From positions 1,860,001 through 1,924,000 of the forward strand of contig NZ_JAFBCD010000001.1 of assembly GCF_016907545.1 (NCBI RefSeq): a DNA stretch of 64,000 nt. Direction: 5' to 3'. A model generated the notes under the pieces. The model saw only the letters and a program-made list of their open reading frames with translations. It was not told where the DNA came from and did no database searches. A program made the position numbers and the translations under genes. This document shows positions 17,599 to 25,977 of this stretch, in pieces (positions within the stretch are counted from its first letter, which is position 1; each line of letters starts with the position of its first letter). This stretch comes from Paenarthrobacter ilicis. GTDB lineage: Bacteria > Actinomycetota > Actinomycetes > Actinomycetales > Micrococcaceae.

Positions 17599-18069
17599 AT
17601 GACGAACACACCGACCGTTCCGGAAGTCGAGATCCTGGACAATAAGCAATGCTGGGAGCTGCTGCGCAGCGTGTCGGTGGGCCGACTCGCAGTCTGGGCG
17701 CAGGACCACCCGGACATCTTCCCCATCAATTACAAAGCAGACCACGGCACGCTCGTGTTCCGCACCGGGGAGGGGAGTAAGCTCCATGCCTCCCTCAGCG
17801 CCACGCCGGTAGCGCTGGAAGCTGACGGAGTAGACACAAACGCCGGAGTCGCGTGGAGTGTGGTGGCCAAAGGTACTGCAGAGAGCATCAAACTGACACA
17901 GGATGTGCTGGACACCGTGGGCCTGCTGCTCTTTCCTTGGCAGGCCGGGCGGAAGGATCATTTTGTCCGCATCGTTCCCACCTTGTTGACAGGACGCCGC
18001 TTTAAAGTGACGCCCCCCTTGACGTGGTGGAGTCCCCTGGATGACGCCACCCGCGCGGGTCTGGAATGA
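17599..18069 (+). CDS. PPOX-like flavin-binding protein (paralogue 2), leaderless
   Basis: A 156-residue split-barrel protein with the family pattern CWELLRSVSVGRLAV, PDIFPINYKADHGTLVFRTGEGSK, AWSVVAKGTAE and RIVPTLLTGRRFKV. The ligand (FMN, F420 or heme) is unknown; related genes are DosR-controlled in mycobacteria. TACGGT at 17587-17592 is followed by only 6 nt before ATG 17599, so the transcript should start at the A of ATG. The frame is open to 17548, but an earlier start would run into the promoter. It heads an operon with the alcohol dehydrogenase and P1B ATPase. Confidence 0.85.
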   Translation: MTNTPTVPEVEILDNKQCWELLRSVSVGRLAVWAQDHPDIFPINYKADHGTLVFRTGEGSKLHASLSATPVALEADGVDTNAGVAWSVVAKGTAESIKLTQDVLDTVGLLLFPWQAGRKDHFVRIVPTLLTGRRFKVTPPLTWWSPLDDATRAGLE

Positions 18070-18205
18070 CTGCCGGGCCGAGTGCCGCCGTCGACGTCTT
18101 GCCCCGGACGGCAGGGAAAGGCCGGCGTCGATGCCCGACTGGACGACTTCCACTAAGACCCACACCCGGCGCTTCAGACGGGCTGAACAAGGCCGGAACA
18201 ATACT

Positions 18206-19273
18206 ATGAAGGCTCTCGTCTACGGTGGTCCCGGCGAGAAGTCCTGGACGGACGTTCCGGATCCCGTCATCATGCAACCCACAGACGCTCTTGTCCGCAT
18301 CGACACCACCACCATTTGCGGAACGGATTTGCACATCCTCAAGGGAGACGTCCCTGCAGTCCAGCCAGGACGCATCCTCGGGCACGAAGGCGTGGGAACC
18401 GTAACCGACGTCGGGAGTTCGGTCAGTTCACTCAGCCGCGGCGACCGGGTGATCATCTCCTGTATCAAGTCATGCGGGCATTGCGGCAATTGCAGGAAGG
18501 GCCTTTTTTCCCACTGCCTCGGTGACGAAGGACAATCCGGAACCGGTTGGATCTTCGGCCACCTCATCGACGGCACTCAGGCCGAATTCGTCCGGGTTCC
18601 CTATGCCGAAAACTCCCTGCACAAATTGCCCGCGGGCGTCACCGACGATGAAGCCGTGATGCTCTCCGACATACTGCCCACGGCCTTCGAAATCGGAGTC
18701 CAAGCCGGACATGTGTCCCCGGGGGACGTCGTGGCCATCATTGGAGCCGGACCCATAGGCCTCGCGGCCATGGCAACAGCAGGACTCCACGGTGCAGCCA
18801 CCATCGTGGCCATGGATCCGGACGAGGGCCGTCTCGCCAAGGCCCGCGACTTCGGTGCCACGCATACAGTCAATCCCACCAACCCCGCATGGATTGCCGA
18901 TGTCCTTGCCCTCACTGATGGCGCCGGGGTGGACGTGGCCATGGAAGCCGTCGGAGTACCAGAGACCTTTGACATGGCCCTGCGCGTGGTCCGTCCCGGC
19001 GGGCACGTTGCCAACATCGGGGTTCATGGAAAACCCGTCCAACTGCCGCTCCAGGATCTGTGGATTCAAAACATCAACATCAGCATGGGCCTGGTCAACA
19101 CCAACACCACCCCGATGCTTCTTCGCTTGGTGACCCACCATAAGCTCCCTGCGGATAAGTTCGCGACTCATCATTTCGAGCTGGGACAGATCATGGATGC
19201 CTACGACACGTTCTCGCGAGCGGCGGAGACAGGGGCCCTGAAGGTGGTTCTTAGCCGAAACCCCCATGACTGA
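18206..19273 (+). CDS. zinc-dependent alcohol dehydrogenase (MDR family)
   Basis: A 355-residue medium-chain dehydrogenase. Catalytic zinc ligands are C38, H60 and E61 (CGTDLH, GHEGVG); the structural zinc site is C90, C93, C96 and C104. The Rossmann motif IIGAGPIGLAAMA follows near residue 175. It oxidises an alcohol or reduces an aldehyde with NAD(H); in an oxygen-limited setting it could reoxidise NADH. ATG 18206 begins the canonical MKALVY. The 136-bp gap to the PPOX gene has no convincing DevR box, so read-through from the upstream promoter is likely. Confidence 0.9.
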   Translation: MKALVYGGPGEKSWTDVPDPVIMQPTDALVRIDTTTICGTDLHILKGDVPAVQPGRILGHEGVGTVTDVGSSVSSLSRGDRVIISCIKSCGHCGNCRKGLFSHCLGDEGQSGTGWIFGHLIDGTQAEFVRVPYAENSLHKLPAGVTDDEAVMLSDILPTAFEIGVQAGHVSPGDVVAIIGAGPIGLAAMATAGLHGAATIVAMDPDEGRLAKARDFGATHTVNPTNPAWIADVLALTDGAGVDVAMEAVGVPETFDMALRVVRPGGHVANIGVHGKPVQLPLQDLWIQNINISMGLVNTNTTPMLLRLVTHHKLPADKFATHHFELGQIMDAYDTFSRAAETGALKVVLSRNPHD

Positions 19274-19282
19274 CCATCGGTC

Positions 19283-21202
19283 ATGACGCAACGTCTGCTG
19301 CATTCGGCCGTGCACTATCCGTTGGTGTCGGCTACCGTGGGGGTGCTCGTCACCTTTGCGGTCCTGACAGTCACCGGACTCACGCCGGCAGCTCAATGGC
19401 TGGCGGGCATTTTCGCCCTCAGTGTTGCCCTCTACCGGGCCAGCACCATGGTCAAAGGGCTCCTGCATGGACGCTGGGGCATCGATCTTCTGGCCGTGAT
19501 GGCCATTTGCTCAACTGTTGCGGTGGGGGAGTACCTGGCATCCCTGATCGTGGTGCTGATGCTGACAGGTGGCGAAGCGCTGGAACAATTTGCCCAAGGC
19601 CGCGCTACCAAGGAGCTCCGTGCACTCTTGGACCGCTCCCCGCGGAATGCGCACCGAGAACGGTTTGGCCTGCCTGTGGAAGACATCCTGGTGGATGCAG
19701 TGGTTCCCGGAGACGTGCTGCTGGTCAAACCATCAGAGCTGGTTCCGGTGGACGGAACCCTGCTGTCCGACGTCGGAATCTTTGACGAGTCCGCGCTGAC
19801 AGGCGAGAGCCTGCCCGCTGAGCGAACCGAGGGCGACATGCTGCTCAGCGGCTCGCTTAATGGCGCTGATGCCGTGCGAATGACGGCCACAGCCACGGCG
19901 GTGGATTCCCAGTACAGCCAAATAGTTGCCTTGGTTCAGGGAGCTGCGGCCAGCCGGGCGCCGACGGTGCGGTTGGCTGACAGATATGCTGTGCCGTTCA
20001 CTCTGGTCGCCTTGGTGTTGGCCGCTGTTGCCTGGTTTTTCAGCCAGGATCCGGGTCGGTTCGCTGAGGTGCTGGTAGTAGCCACCCCGTGCCCTCTGCT
20101 GATAGCAGCTCCCGTTGCGTTTCTCGCCGGGACAAGCCGGGCTGCACATGCGGGCATTATCATCAAGAACGCCGGGACGCTTGAGCAACTCAGCGGCGTC
20201 AAGACGGCCGTGTTCGACAAGACAGGGACCCTCACTCTAGGCAACCCGTCCTTGGCCGGAATCCGTGTGGCCCCCGAATCAAATCTGTCCGAAGCCACCC
20301 TGCTGCAGTTGGCCGCGTCCGCCGAGCAGTATTCCACCCACGTCCTGGCCGCCGCAGTCATGTGTGCCGCCCGTGCCAGCGGCTTGGTACTTATAGCGGC
20401 AACAAGCGCCAGTGAACATGCAACCAACGGAGTGACGGCAGACTGCGGAGGCCACCGTGTTGTGGTCGGAAAACCTGCCTACGTCGGTTCCTTGGTGAGC
20501 GGATTCGAGAAAGAGGCGCTGCCCACCGGGCATCTCGGGATTTACGTCGGCGTGGATCGCCGGTTTGCCGGAACTCTGATCATGAGTGATCCACTGCGGC
20601 CAAATGCCAGGGACACGCTGGCAGAACTTCGGAGGCTCGGGGTCGTGGAAACGATGCTCCTGACCGGAGACGCTGCAACGACAGCCCAACATATCGCCGT
20701 GGAGGCGGGCATCAGCAACGTCATGGCCGAATGCTTGCCTGCTGACAAAGTCACTGCCGTCGCCGCGCTTCCGCTCAGGCCCGTGATGATGGTGGGAGAT
20801 GGTGTCAACGACGCCCCGGTACTGGCAGCGGCCGACGTCGGCATCGCCATGGGCGCCAAAGGCGCCACTGCGGCCAGCGAGTCGGCGGACGTGGTGGTCA
20901 TGGTCGATGACCTGTCCAGAGCTGCGATGGCAGTTGGCATTGGGCAGCGCACTCTTCGCATCGCGCGTACCAGCATATGGACGGGGATAGTTCTGAGCCT
21001 CGGCCTGATGGTGATGGCCTCACTTGGGATGATTCCAGCCGTCGCCGGAGCGCTGCTCCAGGAACTGGTGGATCTGGCAACCATCCTTAACGCCCTCAGA
21101 GCCTTGAGCCCCGGACGGTCCGTGGCTTCCAGGAGTTCCAGGGCCGTCAGTACCGCTCAGGCTCATCACCGAGTTCGAAGTGGCGGCCGTGGACCCGGGT
21201 AG
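19283..21202 (+). CDS. P1B-type heavy-metal ATPase with TPCP motif
   Basis: A 639-residue P-type pump. The phosphorylated aspartate is D312 in DKTGTLT, the actuator motif is LTGESLP, and the hinge is GDGVNDAPVLAAADVGIAMG. The ion-site motif is TPCPLL with C270, rather than CPC, CPH or SPC. The usual HP dipeptide of the nucleotide domain is replaced by HV (YSTHVLAAA). There is no N-terminal metal-binding domain. TPC motifs are described for the P1B-5 group (Ni/Fe), which makes those metals candidates. It starts 9 bp after the dehydrogenase, and its 3' end overlaps the convergent PPOX gene by 56 bp. Confidence 0.85.
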   Translation: MTQRLLHSAVHYPLVSATVGVLVTFAVLTVTGLTPAAQWLAGIFALSVALYRASTMVKGLLHGRWGIDLLAVMAICSTVAVGEYLASLIVVLMLTGGEALEQFAQGRATKELRALLDRSPRNAHRERFGLPVEDILVDAVVPGDVLLVKPSELVPVDGTLLSDVGIFDESALTGESLPAERTEGDMLLSGSLNGADAVRMTATATAVDSQYSQIVALVQGAAASRAPTVRLADRYAVPFTLVALVLAAVAWFFSQDPGRFAEVLVVATPCPLLIAAPVAFLAGTSRAAHAGIIIKNAGTLEQLSGVKTAVFDKTGTLTLGNPSLAGIRVAPESNLSEATLLQLAASAEQYSTHVLAAAVMCAARASGLVLIAATSASEHATNGVTADCGGHRVVVGKPAYVGSLVSGFEKEALPTGHLGIYVGVDRRFAGTLIMSDPLRPNARDTLAELRRLGVVETMLLTGDAATTAQHIAVEAGISNVMAECLPADKVTAVAALPLRPVMMVGDGVNDAPVLAAADVGIAMGAKGATAASESADVVVMVDDLSRAAMAVGIGQRTLRIARTSIWTGIVLSLGLMVMASLGMIPAVAGALLQELVDLATILNALRALSPGRSVASRSSRAVSTAQAHHRVRSGGRGPG

Positions 21203-21569
21203 GAGTGATCTCCACGTATGTGTACTTGCGGGTGGGAATCCATGGCTTCAGGGGCAGTTTGTCCGCTTCATCGATCTCAGACTGTGACTCGATCACCCTG
21301 GCAGTCCCCTTAAGGACAACGCTCCAAGCTTCGGCGTCGACGATCTCCTCCACTTCGAAGGCGACTTTTTCGTTGACGGTCAGTTCAGCAAGCTTTGTCC
21401 CCGGATTAGTCCTTAGAAGCAGCCGCTGCTTGTGGGCTATGAAATTCAGTGGATAGATGTCCGGTTCACCCAGGACGCTGACAGCCAAACGACCATGCTG
21501 GGTACGCTCCAGGACCTTCCATGAGTCGGCTTCGGAGAGGACGGTTCCGGGTCTTTCGTCGGTTTCCAT
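21147..21569 (-). CDS. PPOX-like flavin-binding protein (paralogue 3)
   Basis: A 140-residue split-barrel protein: SWKVLERTQHGRLAVSVLGEPDIYPLNF, LLLRTNPGTKLAELTVNEKVAFEVEEI, AWSVVLKGTARVIES and VEITPTRVHGRHFEL. It resembles the three leaderless paralogues but has its own leader of about 64 nt with an AAAGGAGA ribosome site. Its promoter has a DevR-like box (21668-21682) and TAGGCT 22 nt beyond. It is divergent from paralogue 4, and its end overlaps the ATPase gene. Confidence 0.85.
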   Translation of the reverse strand: METDERPGTVLSEADSWKVLERTQHGRLAVSVLGEPDIYPLNFIAHKQRLLLRTNPGTKLAELTVNEKVAFEVEEIVDAEAWSVVLKGTARVIESQSEIDEADKLPLKPWIPTRKYTYVEITPTRVHGRHFELGDEPERY

Positions 21570-21667
21570 TGTCTATGTCTCCTTTGTGGGCGGTGGATGT
21601 GGGCGAATCGCCACGTCGCAGCTGGTTTCTGTGTTCCCGAGCCTATGGTCGGGTCTCAGCGGCCAAT

Positions 21668-21682
21668 AGAGTCCAAGGTCCC
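21668..21682 (-). promoter_or_regulatory. DevR/DosR-type box for PPOX paralogue 3
   Basis: Minus-strand reading GGGACCTTGGACTCT. TAGGCT at 21645-21640 begins exactly 22 nt after the box, predicting a start near 21633. Confidence 0.65.
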
Positions 21683-21735
21683 GAGGACAAAGAGGCACGG
21701 GTGATTCACTCCCGCCCAAATGGCTCTGTTGGGGA

Positions 21736-21750
21736 GGGACTTTCTGCCCT
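21736..21750 (+). promoter_or_regulatory. DevR/DosR-type box for PPOX-ackA-xfp-mgtA operon
   Basis: GGGACTTTCTGCCCT, a strong match. TAGGCT at 21773-21778 begins exactly 22 nt after the box, and the PPOX ATG (21786) follows 7 nt later, so the box centre is at -43 of a leaderless start. Confidence 0.8.
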
Positions 21751-21785
21751 GTTTGCGCGTAGCCGGAGGGCATAGGCTCGGCCCC

Positions 21786-22292
21786 ATGGAGATTACATCG
21801 ACGGGTCAGGACATTAAAGAGCTCAGTATCCACGACTGCTGGAAGTACCTTCAATCGGTGTCCATGGGCAGGATTGCCCTCATCAACGGAGAGGAACCTG
21901 AGATCTTTCCCGTGAACTACGTGCCGAATTACGGAACTGTTCTCTTCAGGACCGGACCGGGGACGAAGCACGACACTATCCGTGAAGGGGCCGTGATCGC
22001 GCTGGAAGCCGATGGCTTCAACCGATACGGAACCGTTGCGTGGAGCGTCATCCTCAAGGGGAAGCCGGAATTCGTGACGCAGCCGGAAGACATCCAGGAA
22101 GCGGTGGATGCTGGCCTGTCTCCGTGGGAGCCCGGCGCCAAGGACATCCTGGTGAGGGTCACGCCCACGGAGATCAGCGGACGCCGGTTTGTCATCAGCC
22201 CGCCGTCGAAGTGGTGGCCACCGTTGGATCCGACTGGCTCCGAGGCGCCCGACGGCGAAACCCAGGAACTCCTGCCCGGCGCCTCTGGCTAG
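21786..22292 (+). CDS. PPOX-like flavin-binding protein (paralogue 4), leaderless
   Basis: A 168-residue member with CWKYLQSVSMGRIAL, PEIFPVNYVPNYGTVLFRTGPGTK, AWSVILKGKPEF and RVTPTEISGRRFVI. It is slightly longer than the others through a C-terminal PPLDPTGSEAPDG tail. The ATG lies 7 nt after the -10 hexamer and has no ribosome site, so a leaderless mRNA is predicted. It is followed after 81 bp by acetate kinase and probably heads the four-gene operon that ends with the MgtA-type pump. Confidence 0.85.
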   Translation: MEITSTGQDIKELSIHDCWKYLQSVSMGRIALINGEEPEIFPVNYVPNYGTVLFRTGPGTKHDTIREGAVIALEADGFNRYGTVAWSVILKGKPEFVTQPEDIQEAVDAGLSPWEPGAKDILVRVTPTEISGRRFVISPPSKWWPPLDPTGSEAPDGETQELLPGASG

Positions 22293-22373
22293 GGTCGGGT
22301 CACACGGGGTGGGGCGCCGCAGTGCCAAGAGAGCCAACCGACCGCAGCCCGCCCCTCGGAAGGAAAGGAGAAC

Positions 22374-23519
22374 ATGCGCGTTCTCGTGCTGAACCCCGGT
22401 TCCTCATCGCTGAAGTATCAAATGCGTGAAACCACAGCTACCAACCCGGCTGCGGGCATTCTTGCCTCAGGACAGGTGAACTGGCCAGCGGAAGACCGCT
22501 TCATCCCCGGCAGTCTTCAGGCGGCTTTTGAAGAGATGGTCCAGAACATGAAGAGCCTCGGATCCGCGCGCCCGGAATCGATTGGACACCGCGTGGTCCA
22601 TGGAGGCCGGCAATTCAGCGCCCCGATTCGCGTCACGGCGGACGTGATAGCAGCCATCGAAGGACTAAACCCGTTGGCCCCCCTCCACAACCCGGCCAGT
22701 GTTGCCTGCATGAACGCCGCCGGCAAACGGTGGCCCGGCCTCCCACAAGTGGCAGTCTTTGACACGGCGTTTCACCGCTCCATTCCGGATTTCGCGGCCC
22801 GCTATGCCATTCCGGAGGACGCATGCGAAGGCTATCCAGTCCGGCGCTACGGCTTCCATGGAATCTCTGTGGAAATGGCGTGCCGTGACACAGCAGGATT
22901 TCTCAGCGTGGCATCTGTGAACGCGATCGTGGCCCATGTTGGCAACGGGGCGTCCGTCACCGCTGTCAGGAAGGGGCTCAGCGTGGACACCTCCATGGGA
23001 ATGACCCCAGTGGAAGGCCTGGTCATGGGGACTCGATCGGGAGACCTGGACCCTTCCATCGTGTTGTTGATGCAGCAGGCGGGCGCAACGGCGGAGGAAG
23101 TTGCTGACACACTCAACCACCGTTCGGGGCTGTTGGCTCTGGCCGGAACAGCAGACATGCGTGACATTGGCGCCGCTTCCCTCAAGGGCGAACCGGCTGC
23201 GATCCTCGCTTTGAACATCGCTGCCTACCGTCTTGCCAAGTACATCGCGGCCTACGCCATGGTGGTTGGCCGGCCGGACGCTTTGGTGTTCACCGGCGGC
23301 GTGGGCCAGAACTCTGCGTTGTTCCGGGACAAAGTGGTCGCCTGGTTGGGACCGCTGGGGATCGGGCTTGACGAGGAACTCAATGCGTCTCTCCAGGAAG
23401 GCATCCGCAAAATCAGTACCAGACGATCAACATTTCCTGTCTTGGCAGTGCCCTGCGACGAAGAACGCGCCATTGCAGAATCGACGGCGGCCTTGCTCGC
23501 CACCCCCACGGAAGGTTGA
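22374..23519 (+). CDS. ackA: acetate kinase
   Basis: A 381-residue acetate kinase, interconverting acetyl phosphate plus ADP and acetate plus ATP. Signatures are VLVLNPGSSSLKYQ at the N-terminus, HRVVHGG, and YGFHGISVEMA; GNGASVTAV and GTRSGDLDPS line the active site. An AGGAAAGGAG site precedes ATG 22374. It lies directly before phosphoketolase, 7 bp apart, so acetyl phosphate from phosphoketolase can yield ATP without respiration. Upstream DevR control suggests induction at low oxygen. Confidence 0.95.
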   Translation: MRVLVLNPGSSSLKYQMRETTATNPAAGILASGQVNWPAEDRFIPGSLQAAFEEMVQNMKSLGSARPESIGHRVVHGGRQFSAPIRVTADVIAAIEGLNPLAPLHNPASVACMNAAGKRWPGLPQVAVFDTAFHRSIPDFAARYAIPEDACEGYPVRRYGFHGISVEMACRDTAGFLSVASVNAIVAHVGNGASVTAVRKGLSVDTSMGMTPVEGLVMGTRSGDLDPSIVLLMQQAGATAEEVADTLNHRSGLLALAGTADMRDIGAASLKGEPAAILALNIAAYRLAKYIAAYAMVVGRPDALVFTGGVGQNSALFRDKVVAWLGPLGIGLDEELNASLQEGIRKISTRRSTFPVLAVPCDEERAIAESTAALLATPTEG

Positions 23520-23526
23520 CCGCGAC

Positions 23527-25977
23527 ATGAGTTTGAAGAGAAACACCACAGTTACTGAGCGAGAACCGGTGAAGGAGGACTTTGCCCTCATTCACCGGTA
23601 TTGGTCCGCGGCCAACTACCTGACCGTGGCACAGATCTACCTGCAGGAGAACGCCCTGCTCAGAGAGCCGCTGCAAGCAGAGCACATCAAGCCCCGGCTG
23701 TTGGGACACTGGGGCACCAGTCCGGGCTTGTCGCTGATTTACGCACACCTCAACCGGCTCATCCGCCGCACAGGTTCGGAAGTCCTGTTCGTGGCCGGTC
23801 CCGGCCACGGTGGTCCCGCCGTCGTCGCCAATACCTACCTGGAAGGCAGCTACTCGGAGGTCTATCCGGACATAGGCAAAGACCTGGAGGGGCTTCGGAG
23901 ACTCGTCCGGCAGTTTTCGACGCCGGGAGGCATCGCCAGCCATGTTGGTCCTGCTACGCCCGGATCCATTCACGAGGGCGGCGAACTGGGCTACTCCCTC
24001 ATGCATGCCACCGGCGCAGCCATGGACAACCCGGATCTGATCGTTGCCTGCGTCGTGGGCGATGGGGAAGCCGAAACCGGTCCCCTGGAGGGCTCTTGGA
24101 AGGCGCCCTCGTTTCTGAACCCGCTCAGGGACGGTGTTGTGCTTCCAATACTCCACCTCAACGGGTACAAGATCTCCGGCCCCACCGTGCTGGGCCGCCG
24201 CTCAAACCTGGAGGTAGCATCACTGCTGGAGGCCCACGGCTGGGATCCCGTCATCGTCTCCGGCGACGACCCCGCCATCGTGCACCCAGCCCTCGCCTCG
24301 GCGCTGGACTCAGCCTACGCATCGATCCGGACCATCCAGTCCCGCGCCCGCGCAGAGGGAGTTACCGGTCCCGCACGATGGCCGGCGATCATCCTGCGCA
24401 CCCCCAAAGGATGGACGGGACCCGCGATGGTGGACGGAAAACCCGTTGAGGGAACCCACCGTTCCCACCAGGTCCCTCTGGCCGGGGTCCGGGAAAACCC
24501 CGGCCACCTGAAGCAACTGGAAGAATGGATGCGTTCCTACCGCCCGGAAGAACTGTTCGACGGCGGTGGACGGCTTCTTGACGAACTCGCCCAACTCGCC
24601 CCGACAGGCGATCTTCGAATGGGTACGTTGCCGGCCAGCCGTGGTGCTGGAAGTCATGATTTGGTGATTCCCACGCTGGATCACTACGCCATCGAGGCCG
24701 TGCCCCGCGGTGCGGTGATGCAGGAGAGCACCAGACCGTTGGGGGAGATGCTTCGGGATATCTACATCGATACCGCCGAAGACCCAAGGTTCCGCCTCTT
24801 CTGCCCCGACGAAACCAACAGCAACAGGCTCGGGGCAGTCTTTGAAGCCACCGATCGCTGCCTTATGGAACCGGCCGCGAACCCGGTAACGGCGCTCGCA
24901 GACGATCACGTTTCCCCTGGCGGACGCGTGATGGAAGTCCTTTCAGAACACCTATGCCAGGGGTGGCTGGAAGGATATGTGCTGACCGGCCGGCACGGCT
25001 TGTTCGCGAGCTATGAGGCGTTTGCGATGGTGAGCGCATCCATGACCATCCAGCACGCCAAGTGGCTCCAGCACGCACGGTCACTGGAGTGGCGGAAACC
25101 CGTCCCGAGCCTGAATATCCTGCTGACCTCTACGTGCTGGCGTAACGATCACAACGGCTTCAGCCATCAAGGCCCCGGCCTCATCGATACGGTCCTGTCC
25201 CTCTCCAGCACGGTCATCCGTGTCTATTTTCCTCCTGACGCAAACACCTTGCTGGTCACCGCGGAACATATGTTCCGAAGCAAGGACTACGTAAATCTGG
25301 TGGTGATCGACAAGCAGGAGCATCCCCAGTACCTGACGCTTCAAGAGGCGCGGAAGCATGCTGCCGTGGGCGCATCCATCTGGGATTGGGCCGGCAACGA
25401 GGTGCCCGGAACCCGGGCCGGCGAGGGCCCGGATATTGTCCTCGCATGCGCCGGTGATGTTCCCACGCAGGAGACATTGGCGGCATCGTGGCTGTTGCGG
25501 AAGTACGTCCCAGACATGTCAGTCCGGGTGGTCAACGTCATGGACGCCATGGTCTTGCCACCGCCGGATGCGCACCCACATGGGCTGTCTGGTGAAAAAT
25601 TTGAGGAACTTTTCACCGATGGCGTGGACGTCGTGATGGCTTGGCATGGCTACGCGAGGGCCCTTCATCAACTTCTGCACGGCCGCCCGCATCCCGAGCG
25701 GTTCCATGTCCGCGGCTACACCGAGCAAGGTACCACCACCACACCTTTCGACATGGTGGTCCTGAACAAGGTCAGCCGCTACCACCTGGTCATGGAAGCC
25801 CTGCGGCGGGCCCACGGGCGATACCCAGGAGAAGACCAACTGCTGGAGCATTGCGGGACGCAGTTGGAAGCCCACTCCCAGTACATCCGCGAGCACTTCG
25901 AGGATCTTCCCGAAATCAGGGAGTGGGTGTGGACTGAAGGTTGGAATCCCGGCCCTCCGGCGACGGCCGGTAAATGA
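23527..25977 (+). CDS. xfp: xylulose-5-P/fructose-6-P phosphoketolase
   Basis: An 816-residue thiamine-diphosphate enzyme splitting xylulose 5-P (and often fructose 6-P) with phosphate into acetyl phosphate plus a sugar phosphate. Motifs include HWGTSPGLSLIYAHLNR, GPGHGGPA, the ThDP signature GDGEAETGPLEGSWKAPSFLNP, and C-terminal HVRGYTEQGTTTTPFDM. Length is typical. I chose ATG 23527, just after ackA; the frame is open further upstream inside ackA but is not protein-like there. Together with AckA it forms the bifid-type shunt. Its stop overlaps the next start (ATGA). Confidence 0.95.
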   Translation: MSLKRNTTVTEREPVKEDFALIHRYWSAANYLTVAQIYLQENALLREPLQAEHIKPRLLGHWGTSPGLSLIYAHLNRLIRRTGSEVLFVAGPGHGGPAVVANTYLEGSYSEVYPDIGKDLEGLRRLVRQFSTPGGIASHVGPATPGSIHEGGELGYSLMHATGAAMDNPDLIVACVVGDGEAETGPLEGSWKAPSFLNPLRDGVVLPILHLNGYKISGPTVLGRRSNLEVASLLEAHGWDPVIVSGDDPAIVHPALASALDSAYASIRTIQSRARAEGVTGPARWPAIILRTPKGWTGPAMVDGKPVEGTHRSHQVPLAGVRENPGHLKQLEEWMRSYRPEELFDGGGRLLDELAQLAPTGDLRMGTLPASRGAGSHDLVIPTLDHYAIEAVPRGAVMQESTRPLGEMLRDIYIDTAEDPRFRLFCPDETNSNRLGAVFEATDRCLMEPAANPVTALADDHVSPGGRVMEVLSEHLCQGWLEGYVLTGRHGLFASYEAFAMVSASMTIQHAKWLQHARSLEWRKPVPSLNILLTSTCWRNDHNGFSHQGPGLIDTVLSLSSTVIRVYFPPDANTLLVTAEHMFRSKDYVNLVVIDKQEHPQYLTLQEARKHAAVGASIWDWAGNEVPGTRAGEGPDIVLACAGDVPTQETLAASWLLRKYVPDMSVRVVNVMDAMVLPPPDAHPHGLSGEKFEELFTDGVDVVMAWHGYARALHQLLHGRPHPERFHVRGYTEQGTTTTPFDMVVLNKVSRYHLVMEALRRAHGRYPGEDQLLEHCGTQLEAHSQYIREHFEDLPEIREWVWTEGWNPGPPATAGK

